Positions 16,066-24,986 of a stretch of DNA of 28,222 bases are shown piece by piece. Where the stretch lies: positions 1-28,222 of the forward strand of contig JAITLE010000107.1 of NCBI GenBank assembly GCA_031278075.1. Direction: 5' to 3'. The translations under genes were made by a program, and so were the position numbers. Origin of the DNA: Bifidobacteriaceae bacterium. GTDB taxonomy: Bacteria > Actinomycetota > Actinomycetes > Actinomycetales > WQXJ01. Position 1 is the stretch's first letter. Every line of letters begins with the position of its first letter. Below the pieces are notes generated by a model. It was given only the letters and a program-made list of their open reading frames with translations. It ran no database searches and was not told where the DNA came from.

Positions 16066-16755
16066 ATGGTCAAACAGGTTTCGTCCTCCAGGCAGGTCCC
16101 TCAAGACACGTTCCAATTCGTTCTCCCCACAGGTTGGGACCCGATTACCTTGAGCGACAAGGCTGGTTTGCGCGCCCAGGTCCACAGGTTCGTGGAACAC
16201 CACATCGGCGGAGACCCCAACCTGGCCGGCCTACGCCGCGAGCTGACCAGCCTACTCCAGCGGCAAGCTGAAGAGGCGACAGCCGTGGGCGGCATTGTCA
16301 TGGCATTAGGCAGGCTCGGTTCGGATAACATCCCACTGCCTGTGTCGATGGTTTGCTTCGATTATTCCCGTGTGGTGCGGATACGGGAAGAAGACGACCC
16401 GGCGACGGTTTTGGCCGCCGCCACCCAACCCGCTTTGCGACTCGCGGATCTCCAAGCGCCGAGTGGAACCGCGGACATCCGCCCAGCAGAAGGTTGGGTG
16501 CGAGTCGAGGACCATCCCCACGTCACTTTCCGGAAAGCCGAGATTTCTTCAGGTGAAGCGGCGGCCGATGCCGTCGGGGAGCGTATCGGCCAATTGCAGG
16601 CCACCTATCTACAACACGTTCCCGACTTCGGCGTGGTCCGGACCGTGTTCTCCACTCCCGTGATGGTCGCCCAAGACATGTGGCTCGAAGTCTTTGACGC
16701 CGTCACCAGCCTCTTCACCGCGAAGCGGCGGACCTCCAAACCGGAAGCGAGGTGA
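16066..16755 (+). CDS. Hypothetical soluble protein of the type VII locus, probable paralogue of the preceding gene
   Basis: A 229-residue protein from ATG 16066, 11 bases after the previous stop. A TTG at 16051 overlapping the previous stop is an alternative start; neither has a strong ribosome-binding site. It begins with a polar stretch and FQFVLPTGWDPI, followed by a helical middle, a beta-rich part and a closing helix (WLEVFDAVTSLF). No signal peptide or membrane segment is seen. No family is recognised. Its stop overlaps the next gene's GTG start, indicating cotranscription. Confidence 0.68.
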   Translation: MVKQVSSSRQVPQDTFQFVLPTGWDPITLSDKAGLRAQVHRFVEHHIGGDPNLAGLRRELTSLLQRQAEEATAVGGIVMALGRLGSDNIPLPVSMVCFDYSRVVRIREEDDPATVLAAATQPALRLADLQAPSGTADIRPAEGWVRVEDHPHVTFRKAEISSGEAAADAVGERIGQLQATYLQHVPDFGVVRTVFSTPVMVAQDMWLEVFDAVTSLFTAKRRTSKPEAR

Positions 16756-17327
16756 GCCAAGAGATGCGGCGATTCGGGTTCGCAGGGCTAGGCGGCGGGC
16801 TGGTAGGCCTCGCGTTCTTGCTGCGCTACGTGCGCCGAGGCGAATGGAAGGGATGGGTCTGGCTGTTGGCGGTCGGCATCGTGCTGCTAATCGTGTCCGC
16901 TTGGTACATCAACCTGAGACGTAAACGCGGCGCGTGCCTGGCCCACGTCCGCGCGCACGGGGATTACCAACTGGTGATGGGAGTGGCGCTCCTCGGTTCG
17001 GAACCGCCCATCCGAGCGATTCAAATGTTGGTGGAACGGACCCCGGAAGCGGTCATGGCCGTCGGCCCGAAGGGGATCGACATTTGGAGCATCGACCACA
17101 AAGTCTCCCTGCCGTCCGCGGTGATGCGTTGGCGAGAAATCGTCGACATCCAGCTGGCTGCGGCGCACTACGCCGGGGTTGGACGGATCGCTGCCGTCGT
17201 CGACACGCTGAGCGGACAGTTCGCGTTCTTCGTGACCGCCGGCGCGGGGATCATGCCCGCCAGCGCTAGCGCCACGACCGAACGTCTCCGCGAACTCGAC
17301 GAATTGCGGCGTCAGTTCAACCCGTGA
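16752..17327 (+). CDS. Membrane protein with cytoplasmic domain, last gene of the type VII set
   Basis: A 191-residue protein starting at GTG 16752, overlapping the previous stop as GTGA. Two membrane helices lie near residues 9-26 and 34-52, separated by a charged loop (RYVRRGEWKG), and are followed by an RRKR stop-transfer stretch. The remaining 135 residues alternate short strands and helices (VMAVGPKGIDIWSIDHKV, WREIVDIQLA), reminiscent of small PH-like domains, and should lie in the cytoplasm. No family is recognised. It is the final plus-strand gene before a strong hairpin and may be a membrane accessory of the secretion system. Confidence 0.68.
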   Translation: MSQEMRRFGFAGLGGGLVGLAFLLRYVRRGEWKGWVWLLAVGIVLLIVSAWYINLRRKRGACLAHVRAHGDYQLVMGVALLGSEPPIRAIQMLVERTPEAVMAVGPKGIDIWSIDHKVSLPSAVMRWREIVDIQLAAAHYAGVGRIAAVVDTLSGQFAFFVTAGAGIMPASASATTERLRELDELRRQFNP

Positions 17328-17339
17328 CGCCACCGGCGA

Positions 17340-17375
17340 GGCGGCCCGAGCGACCCCGACGGGGCCCGGGCCGCC
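17340..17375. terminator. Bidirectional terminator between convergent genes
   Basis: GGCGGCCCG (17340-17348) pairs exactly with CGGGCCGCC (17367-17375), and inside the loop CCCC (17354-17357) pairs with GGGG (17361-17364). It occupies most of the 66-bp gap between the plus-strand type VII set and the minus-strand surface-protein gene. No T-run is present, as is common in high-GC actinobacteria. Confidence 0.65.
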
Positions 17376-17393
17376 CGCGACCCGACCCGACCG

Positions 17394-20300
17394 TCAGCGC
17401 AGCGCCGACCGACGCCAGCGCCGGGCCGATGCCGCCCCCGCGCCCACCAGGATGAAGCCCAGCGCGAGGCCAAGCAACGAAGTCCCGCCGAAGCCTGTCA
17501 CCGGCAGCGGAGCGGTCGTCGGCTCAGCCGTGGGCGGCGGAGTCGAGGTGATCGGCCCAGGCTCAGCCGTCGGCGGCGGCTCGGGCGCCTGCGGCTCGGG
17601 CGGCAAATCGTAGCTGTTGACCAACGTCGCGCTGACCGTCTCGCCCGGCTCGACCAGGGTGACTGGAGCGGGCAGTTGACGTTCGGCCTCACCGAATTCG
17701 CCGACCTCGCCCACCTCGTCTAGCTGACATGTGGCGCCCAGTGGCAGGCCGTCCACCTGGGCCGTCAGGTCGCCGGCCGTGGTCAACGCCAACTCCGCGG
17801 CAGCCTCCCCACCGAACTCCAAGTCGACGAAGTGCAGAGCGCCGGTGTTGTCCAGCCATGGCGCGGAGCACGCCAGCGTCGCGGCGAACTCCTCAGGCGC
17901 GAGATCAGCCCCAGGCCCGTCAATGACTTTGACGGCTTCAACGGATCCAGTCGCGAGACGAACCCCCGCCTTCGGCGGCGACACCCTGAACGGCGTCCCA
18001 ATGTGCGCGTTGTCCTCATAGACCGCGCCGAACTGGCTCCACGCGAAGTGATCGGTGGCGTCAGCGAGATCCGTCGGCACACCGCCGTTGGACACGCCAT
18101 CGGGATCGGCCACATCCGGCACGTTGACAGTCTCGAACGTGATGTTGACGGTCCCTGCGGTCGGCAAAGCCTCGGCGAACTCGAGTGTGACGCGCAGGGC
18201 GGTCACGACACTCCAATCCGTCTCGGGCCCAGCCTCAGCCCAGGTGGCGTCCGTCGCGCAAGGCACAGCCGCGCCGCCCACCAGTTCAGCCCACGCGTCA
18301 CGGCACGCTAGCGGATCGGTCGAGACCTCGATCAGAACAGCCGCCTCGACCGGATCGCCGGCAGCGTCCGCGGCCACCACCCCGACCGAATCGACCACCA
18401 CATTCGGCCGGTAGGTCGACCCGCGCGACGCCCCTTCGATCAGCATCACATCTCCCGCGGTCGGCAGCGGCTCAAAGAACACCGCTTTGACCACCGGGTT
18501 GGCCCCCGTGTTGACCGCGTGCAGCACCCAGCTGTCGACAGTTCCCAACGCCGAATCGGCCACGCACGGGTAGGCGTAATAGTCGGGTTCGGTGGCCCCA
18601 GGACCAAGCACAGTGGGAACGCATGGTTCGGTCAGCTCCGGATCCTCGTACGATGCCGTGCCCAGCGACCCCTTGACGCCTCCCGCCACGCGGAAGGACG
18701 TGCCAGGCGCGGTCACCAAATAGTCCGTCGTCGAGGCCACATTCGGCGCGGCGGACGCGTTCCACGCGACCGGCGCCGCGCCGAGGGCCACCACCGAGTT
18801 CAACGTTTCCGCGGTGGTGACGACCACCTGGTTGGTGACGTTCTCACCGGGCGCGTAGGCGCCCACCTCGATCCACGCGTAAAGCGTGATCGTGAACTTC
18901 TCCCCGGGCGAAAGCCGGTTGGCGTGGTCCTCGGTTGGCCAGCTGAAAGTCGCAGTCGCCGGGTCGAACTCCGGCGTCGTGGAAAGCGTCTCCAACGGCG
19001 CCGCGGAGCTGAAGATGTACGGCTCGCCAAGGGACAGCCCCGAAGGCACTGTGGTCAGGTGCACGCCCGACGGCAGAACATCGACCAGCGACTCGAGTGT
19101 CAGATACCCGGTGCCGCGGTTCTCCACCATCAACGTGAATGGCGCCACCTGCGCTGTGGCGACGCTGTCGCCCGGGAACACACTGTGCGCGCCGCCGTTG
19201 GCGACCTTGCCGAGGCCGAGCACGCGAGTGCCGGGTCCCCAAGTGACGCTGGCGCTGCGTTCCACGGAGGCACTCGCGCCCGCCAGTTTGTCGTTGGAGA
19301 CGCGCGCGACCGAAGTGACGGTGGCCGTGTGGCTAGTTGCGAAGTCGACCGCCTCACCGTGGATGGTCTCGTCGCGTAACTGTGCCGTGAACGTGGCTGA
19401 CACCTGCCACGCCGGCCCGAACGCGTCCCCTTCGGTCTCGGCGAAGTAGACGTGCAGGCCGCGAACCTTCGCGAGGTTCTCTCCTTCAACTGGCAGATAG
19501 GCGTCGGCCGCCGGTGTCATAAGTGAGCAGATCCAGCTTTCCGGCTGGTCAGCCACGAACCGCCCGTAGGCGCAAATCCCGACCTCGTCGGGGCCCGATG
19601 TGATGGTCACCGAGCTGAGTCCCGTCAACTCGACGTTGTTCCAAAAATCCTGGTTGCCGGCCGTGTCGGGATCCTGCTTGATCTCAACGAACGTCGCGGG
19701 AAGGTTCGCGTTGCTCGATGCCGCGCCAAGAGTCAGCGTCAACGTGCTGTCACGCGCGGGCTCGGTCAGCGCAGCTCCCCCGGTGTGGGTCAAAGACTCA
19801 GTGTGGTTGAGGCCGACGCGGCCGCCGGAAAGGTAGATCGCGGTGGTCCGGCTCTGAGTGCCTTGACCCAGGTCATTGGCTGCGGAGAATTGGATTTGGT
19901 CATACGACTGAGCGAACACCGTATTGTTCACAGCGACGGCGTCCAAGTTTGATTGTTCGGTGTTTCGCAAACCACTGACCCGCTTGGTGACCCGCGCCTG
20001 CACACCGATCGTGACATATAGATAGTTGTTGGATGTGAGCCTCGCGGCGCCGTCCATGTCGGGGTCAGCGCTGACGAACGTCACAGAGACGCCAATCACG
20101 TCTGCCAACTGTTCCGCGGTCAGGTCGTTGGCCTCTGTCGCGGTGTACCGCTGGCTGACCAGTTGGGGCGCCCCCCCGCCCGTCTGGTAGCGCAACAGCC
20201 AAACCACCGACGTGTCGAGATCCACCTCTGCCGCATAGGCTGCGGTCGGGGCGATGGTCAACTTGGTGACGTTGAACCGCTCGAAGAACGAGCCGCCGAC

Positions 20301-23300
20301 CGCTGGAACTTCCCCGACCGCCGCCGCTCCGGGGGTCAACACCGCACCCAAATGGGCCAGGTCGACATCGGCGAACGGGTTGGTCAACTCCTCGCCCGGG
20401 GCGACACTCGAGCGGTTGACCGCCAGGCTGTCTGGCGGCTGGTTCCAAACGTCCACCAACTCTGGCTCGGTGACCCGGATCGCGTTGGCTTTGACGCCAC
20501 CGGCCGCCACGTTACGCGTGCGCAGAGTAAGAGTCGTGGTCGGATATTCGGACTGGCTGGGCGGGTCCGCCTGGCCTGGCAAAACCAAGGTGTTCGAGCC
20601 GGAGTTCCCCGGTGAAGCCACCGTCTTGGTCAACTCCACCTGCGGCACGGTCTCAACCAACTGGATCCGGTCCGCGGCAGTGTCCAACGGAACATAACCA
20701 CCATCCCCGTCATCCACCGCGATCGCCACGTCGTTGACTATCCAACTCTTGACCAACTCGGGCGGATCGCCTTCGGCATAGTTGTAAGTCCGGTCGGCGA
20801 TCACCCATTCGCCGGTGGAACGCGTCTTGGCGCGCAAATTAAAGGTCAAGGTGAACGCGCGGACCGGACCGTCCTGGTCGATGCAGTTCGCGGTCACGCC
20901 ACTGCCCGGAGCCGGCGCGTATGGATCCGAACTAGCGGCGCGTGCCGCGTCATCAGCTTCCACGATGATCCGCACGCCCTTGGCCGACGCTCTCTCAGCC
21001 TCCGACAACGTGTACCCCTTGAAACCGTGCTGGGCGGTCATCCACGTCCCAGCCGGCGGCGCGATCGGCTGCCAAGCCGACCCGTCCCACAGCTCGATCG
21101 CCGTGATCACGTCGTATTGGATCGCCCAGTTATTGGTGTAAGCGGAAGGGTTGGTCCCAGGGGTGATCGCCGCGATGGCCGCCAAATCGAAAGTGTCGAA
21201 GGCTGTCGTCGCCTGAGCCGCGCTTGGTGTCGCCGGGTCTTGGATGACGACGGAATCGTTCCCCTCGTTGATATCCCAGGTCAACCGCGTCTGCGGGCTG
21301 ACTGACCGTTGAGCGGCGACCGTTGACGTGGACCAGCTCTTGCCGATGGCGGCGGTTGGGATGTGCGGGTAGCCGATCTCCACGCCACACTCCGGACAAG
21401 GCTCCCCGTCGGACGGCTCGTAGATCCAAGCCTTCCCGCGCCCGAGGCCCAGCGGGCCGCCCTCGGCCACTTCCTCGCTGTCCAACAGTGGTGTCGCTTG
21501 AGCGGTCGCCTCGTTGGTGAACGGCGTCCCCGGCGAGTCACCGGTCGAATCGCCAGTGTCGCGGCGACTCGCGCGGGCCACAGTCGCGAAATACGGGTTG
21601 ACCTCTTGCACCTGTTGGAAACCCGCCGGGTTCGCGAACGTGAAACGGATGCCGACGAAGTGGCTGGGCGAAGCCCCGCCGAAATTGGCGGCGACCAAGC
21701 TGGTGAGTTCCGTTTGACTGATCGCGAAGCTCAGGGCCGTCGTGCCAGCCGAGTTGTCGGCGCTGGCCAATGTGCCCCACGAGGCGCCGTCCCACAGTTC
21801 GATCAGCAACGTGGCGCCCGCGGGGACATCCATCGCCGGGATCGAATGCAGGTCGAAGGCGTCCCAGAAGTCACGGGTCTCATTCGTGGCGGACGCGGGC
21901 AGCACGTCCGTGATCACGATCAGGTTGGCGCGGGTCGGGCCGTTGCGGACACCAGCGGTGGCGTGCAGCGACGTGACCGCCTTCTGGCCCGGCGCGAGCG
22001 TCGACCACTGCGGCGAGATGGTCTTGGCCAGCACCGTCGAGATGGCCGGGTCATAAACCGGAATGGGCCCCGTAGCAGACGCGGTCCGTTTCTCGGCGCC
22101 GACCACCACCTCGGCCGTCGCCGCGTTGGTCGCGGTCTTGGCGATCTCAAGCTCATTGCTGGACAACTGGAATTGGAGCGTCACCTGCGCGTTCGGTTCG
22201 ATCGCCCCGCCCGCGGGCGCGGTGTAGACCACTTTGAAACCCGTGACCGTCTTGCCTGCGGTTGGCAGGGGCGGCGCGGCGCCGCGCGCCACGCTGGCCG
22301 TGGAATCGGTGTGGTCCTCGTAATAGAAAGTGACCAGGGCGGCGTCGGCCCCAGCTGGGAAGGGCAGTTCGGCCTGTTCCCAACCAACCCAGCCGAACGG
22401 CCCAGTCGCGCCCGCCGTCAAATCGTCCGCCACCGTGAGCGACGAGACGACAGGTGTCGGCGTGATGTTCTGCGCGGTGATCGTGGCAGACAGGTGATTG
22501 CCTTGAGCCACCCAATTCTGGCTGTGGGACCGCATCGTCTTGGCCACCGAGACGGCGGGATCGTTGGTGACCGCGGAATAGGCGGCGGCCGCGTCACGCG
22601 CGGCGGAGAGTTGGCCGTCCTTCACGACGAAAGCCCGAGCAGTGTTTGAGACCTGGACAGCGGTGTTCGGGTCGGTGTAGGAGGCGCCCCCCACTCGTCC
22701 GGTCTCCCGCTGGACCACCTCGATGCCGACGGCGCCAGCCGCGCCCGCGACCGCGAGTTCGCCCGCGTAAGTGAAACGGAATCCCCCGACGCTCGATGCC
22801 GTCACCCCAGCCGGCAACACGAAGTCCGTCGCCGGGATCCCCTCCACCCAAACCCCAGGACCGGTTCCGTCGATCACGAAAACATCCGTTTGGACCGTTG
22901 TGGCGCCGGCCGGGAGTGTGGCGTCCGCGGCGAACCCAGTGAAGTCGACCAACTCAAACGGGCCGTTGGCGACCGTCGGATCAGCTGGCTCCAACACTGT
23001 GAGGGAGTCGACCACGGCGTTAGAGCCGTTCGCCGCGGTGAGCGTGATCGTGGACGAGTCCCCCGCGGCCGCGCGGTTCGGCGACCAGCTCTTCGTCACC
23101 TGGGCGGCGAGGGTTGGGGCCACAGTCACGGTCAACGTGGCGGCGCCCGCAGCGTCCGCGGCGTTGCTCGCCTGGCCGAGCGGCGCGAACACGATCGGCT
23201 GACCCACGATGGGACTGGTCGGGGTCAACCCTGTGGGGGCGCGGAGCAGCAGGCGGATAGTCGCCCAAGAACCGGCCTTCAAACCCACAGCGTCTCCCGC

Positions 23301-23741
23301 CAGCGGGTCCTCGATGTTGACACGCAGCACGGTCGAGGCGCCAAGAGCCGCGGGCATGCCCGGAAGCGGCTCACCGGCTTCAGCCCAGACCACTGTGTAA
23401 GGCGCGCCCGCGGTCTGGACACCGAACGAATCGATGGTGAAGCCCGCGAGTTCTGCGGGCAGCACATCCGTCAGGGTGGCGTTCACGCAATCCGCCTCGG
23501 AACAGCCGATCACAACCTCGTATTCGACTATCTGGCTGGCCGGCTGAGTGCTGGCCGGGGCGCCGCCAACACTCGCGCTCACAGTCAAGAAGTGAGGTTC
23601 GGCGGAGGCGGGCGGCGTGTCCACCTGAGCCAAAGTGAGCGGGACCGCGACTATGGCGGTGAGGGCGAGCGGTAGCAAGCGGCGGCGCTTAAGCAATGAA
23701 GGCTCCGTTCCGAGTCGGGGGCTGTCGGATTCGACACTCAA
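17394..23741 (-). CDS. Giant sortase-anchored surface protein with repeated beta-sandwich domains and DUF5979-like C-terminal domain
   Basis: A 2115-residue protein, if it begins at TTG 23741. A second TTG at 23696, preceded by GGAG, would start it at LLKRRRLL and give a cleaner signal peptide. After the signal (cleavage near PASA) come repeated domains of about 170-240 residues. Several begin with a Val/Ala-x-Lys-Ser/Thr motif, at Lys217, Lys401, Lys573, Lys801 and Lys1039, in the manner of DUF11-like or isopeptide-forming surface domains. Near the C-terminus is a DUF5979-like domain (begins GSVEAVKVIDGPG). It is followed by a Pro/Glu/Thr-rich wall spanner, the sorting motif LPVTG, a hydrophobic helix and the basic tail RRWRRSALR. 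It should be covalently linked to peptidoglycan and act as an adhesin or stalk. No sortase gene is in the window. Confidence 0.85.
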   Translation of the reverse strand: MSVESDSPRLGTEPSLLKRRRLLPLALTAIVAVPLTLAQVDTPPASAEPHFLTVSASVGGAPASTQPASQIVEYEVVIGCSEADCVNATLTDVLPAELAGFTIDSFGVQTAGAPYTVVWAEAGEPLPGMPAALGASTVLRVNIEDPLAGDAVGLKAGSWATIRLLLRAPTGLTPTSPIVGQPIVFAPLGQASNAADAAGAATLTVTVAPTLAAQVTKSWSPNRAAAGDSSTITLTAANGSNAVVDSLTVLEPADPTVANGPFELVDFTGFAADATLPAGATTVQTDVFVIDGTGPGVWVEGIPATDFVLPAGVTASSVGGFRFTYAGELAVAGAAGAVGIEVVQRETGRVGGASYTDPNTAVQVSNTARAFVVKDGQLSAARDAAAAYSAVTNDPAVSVAKTMRSHSQNWVAQGNHLSATITAQNITPTPVVSSLTVADDLTAGATGPFGWVGWEQAELPFPAGADAALVTFYYEDHTDSTASVARGAAPPLPTAGKTVTGFKVVYTAPAGGAIEPNAQVTLQFQLSSNELEIAKTATNAATAEVVVGAEKRTASATGPIPVYDPAISTVLAKTISPQWSTLAPGQKAVTSLHATAGVRNGPTRANLIVITDVLPASATNETRDFWDAFDLHSIPAMDVPAGATLLIELWDGASWGTLASADNSAGTTALSFAISQTELTSLVAANFGGASPSHFVGIRFTFANPAGFQQVQEVNPYFATVARASRRDTGDSTGDSPGTPFTNEATAQATPLLDSEEVAEGGPLGLGRGKAWIYEPSDGEPCPECGVEIGYPHIPTAAIGKSWSTSTVAAQRSVSPQTRLTWDINEGNDSVVIQDPATPSAAQATTAFDTFDLAAIAAITPGTNPSAYTNNWAIQYDVITAIELWDGSAWQPIAPPAGTWMTAQHGFKGYTLSEAERASAKGVRIIVEADDAARAASSDPYAPAPGSGVTANCIDQDGPVRAFTLTFNLRAKTRSTGEWVIADRTYNYAEGDPPELVKSWIVNDVAIAVDDGDGGYVPLDTAADRIQLVETVPQVELTKTVASPGNSGSNTLVLPGQADPPSQSEYPTTTLTLRTRNVAAGGVKANAIRVTEPELVDVWNQPPDSLAVNRSSVAPGEELTNPFADVDLAHLGAVLTPGAAAVGEVPAVGGSFFERFNVTKLTIAPTAAYAAEVDLDTSVVWLLRYQTGGGAPQLVSQRYTATEANDLTAEQLADVIGVSVTFVSADPDMDGAARLTSNNYLYVTIGVQARVTKRVSGLRNTEQSNLDAVAVNNTVFAQSYDQIQFSAANDLGQGTQSRTTAIYLSGGRVGLNHTESLTHTGGAALTEPARDSTLTLTLGAASSNANLPATFVEIKQDPDTAGNQDFWNNVELTGLSSVTITSGPDEVGICAYGRFVADQPESWICSLMTPAADAYLPVEGENLAKVRGLHVYFAETEGDAFGPAWQVSATFTAQLRDETIHGEAVDFATSHTATVTSVARVSNDKLAGASASVERSASVTWGPGTRVLGLGKVANGGAHSVFPGDSVATAQVAPFTLMVENRGTGYLTLESLVDVLPSGVHLTTVPSGLSLGEPYIFSSAAPLETLSTTPEFDPATATFSWPTEDHANRLSPGEKFTITLYAWIEVGAYAPGENVTNQVVVTTAETLNSVVALGAAPVAWNASAAPNVASTTDYLVTAPGTSFRVAGGVKGSLGTASYEDPELTEPCVPTVLGPGATEPDYYAYPCVADSALGTVDSWVLHAVNTGANPVVKAVFFEPLPTAGDVMLIEGASRGSTYRPNVVVDSVGVVAADAAGDPVEAAVLIEVSTDPLACRDAWAELVGGAAVPCATDATWAEAGPETDWSVVTALRVTLEFAEALPTAGTVNITFETVNVPDVADPDGVSNGGVPTDLADATDHFAWSQFGAVYEDNAHIGTPFRVSPPKAGVRLATGSVEAVKVIDGPGADLAPEEFAATLACSAPWLDNTGALHFVDLEFGGEAAAELALTTAGDLTAQVDGLPLGATCQLDEVGEVGEFGEAERQLPAPVTLVEPGETVSATLVNSYDLPPEPQAPEPPPTAEPGPITSTPPPTAEPTTAPLPVTGFGGTSLLGLALGFILVGAGAASARRWRRSALR

Positions 23742-23820
23742 CTTTGACGGTAGCGTGGCGCCGGGCCTTTGCCCCAGCCCTTCGCGGCATCAAAGCGTGG
23801 AAATACTCTATTAGCTCTTG

Positions 23821-23838
23821 CGCGAAGCCGTGTTCGCG
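23821..23838 (-). terminator. Short hairpin after the mannosyltransferase gene
   Basis: CGCGAA (23821-23826) and TTCGCG (23833-23838) form a 6-bp stem with a 6-base loop, six bases past the stop of the mannosyltransferase gene on the minus strand. It may weakly end the aspartokinase operon. The remaining gap to the surface-protein start (23742-23820) should hold that gene's promoter, but I see no convincing box pair. Confidence 0.3.
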
Positions 23839-23844
23839 TGTCGC

Positions 23845-24981
23845 TCATACGGCGGGACGCAGCAGGCGGCGCAGCAAGGCGGCGCGCGGCGCCCACGCCC
23901 AATCCGCCGCCATCCACGCGCGGCCCGCCTCGCCCATCGCTCGCGCCCGCACCGGGTCGCTCAGCAACTCGACCAGCCGCCCCGCCAGACCCGGAACGTC
24001 CGATGAGCCCACCGCGTAGCCCGTCACACCTGAGCGGACAGTCTCTGGCGCGCCGCCTGAGCTGCCCACCACCACAGGGAGCCCAGCGGCCTGAGCCTCC
24101 AGGCTGACCATCCCCAACCCCTCGACCTGGAGACCCATGGTCCTGTCCCTGGTCGGGAACGCGAACACGTCCGCGGCAGCGTAGAACGGGGCGAGCGCGG
24201 CGTGCGGAACAGGACCGGCGAAGCGCACGGCATCGTCCACCCCGGAACGCGCGGCCAAACGAGCGAGCCGTTCACGCTCTGGCCCGGCGCCCACGATCAA
24301 CGAGACGGCGTCCGGTACGGCGGCCAACACCAGCGGCAACGCTTTGATCAGCGTGTCTTGTCCCTTGTGCGGCACCAGCCGCGACACGTTCAGGATCACC
24401 GGCCGGCCCGCCAAACCGAACTGCGCGCGGACGGGCGCCGGATCCGCGGGCGGCCAGAACTGGCTGGGCTCCACGCCGGGGCTGAGCCGGGTCATCCGCG
24501 CGCGCGCCGCGGGACTGAGCGCGCGCCCGATCACCTCGCCGCAGTAGTCGGATATATAAGTCATGCAATCCAGACCCTCGCCGATGCCGTGCAAAGCGCG
24601 TCGAGTGGGGAGCGCCTTGGTCCAAAAACACTCGTGGGAATGAGAGGACCCGACCAGGCGGCGCACCCCGGGGATGTGGCGCAAGCGAGCGGCCATCAGG
24701 CCCAGCGATGCCGCCGCGCCGAAGTAGACGCTGTCACAGCCGAACCGTTCGATCAACGTCGCGGCGCCGCGCGTGATGTGCGGCGTGGGCAGCAACGTGC
24801 CCGTGCGGGCGCGAATCACGGGGAAAGGCAAGGTGGCGTCGAACTCAGCGGCGCCAGGACTACTCGATGTGAAGACGACCACCTCTTCCGGCGGCAGCCG
24901 GCTCACCAACTGGTACACGAAATTCTCGATGCCGCCTTGCTTCGGCGGGAAATCGTTCGTCACAACCAGTGTTCGGGCCAT
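23845..24981 (-). CDS. pimB: PimB-like GDP-mannose-dependent mannosyltransferase (GT4)
   Basis: A 378-residue GT-B glycosyltransferase with no signal peptide. The N-terminal domain opens with VTNDFPPKQGGIENF, including the GGI loop, and has TPHITRGAATLIE, both close to the PimB' pattern of corynebacteria and mycobacteria. The C-terminal domain has LNVSRLVPHKGQDTLI, TRDRTMGLQVEGLG, the GT4 E-x7-E motif (EGLGMVSLE) and SSGGAPETV for nucleotide-sugar binding. In the known pathway PimB' adds the second mannose to phosphatidylinositol monomannoside at the inner membrane face. The gene starts five bases after the aspartate-semialdehyde dehydrogenase stop and is probably cotranscribed with it, although no metabolic link is evident. 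Another mannosyl acceptor is possible. Confidence 0.75.
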   Translation of the reverse strand: MARTLVVTNDFPPKQGGIENFVYQLVSRLPPEEVVVFTSSSPGAAEFDATLPFPVIRARTGTLLPTPHITRGAATLIERFGCDSVYFGAAASLGLMAARLRHIPGVRRLVGSSHSHECFWTKALPTRRALHGIGEGLDCMTYISDYCGEVIGRALSPAARARMTRLSPGVEPSQFWPPADPAPVRAQFGLAGRPVILNVSRLVPHKGQDTLIKALPLVLAAVPDAVSLIVGAGPERERLARLAARSGVDDAVRFAGPVPHAALAPFYAAADVFAFPTRDRTMGLQVEGLGMVSLEAQAAGLPVVVGSSGGAPETVRSGVTGYAVGSSDVPGLAGRLVELLSDPVRARAMGEAGRAWMAADWAWAPRAALLRRLLRPAV

Positions 24982-24986
24982 GGGCC

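Noticed and set aside
21363..22649. A 428-codon plus-strand frame opposite the surface-protein gene
   Set aside because: It is Arg/Gly-rich antisense shadow; the minus-strand frame continues unbroken with consistent domain repeats from signal peptide to sorting signal.
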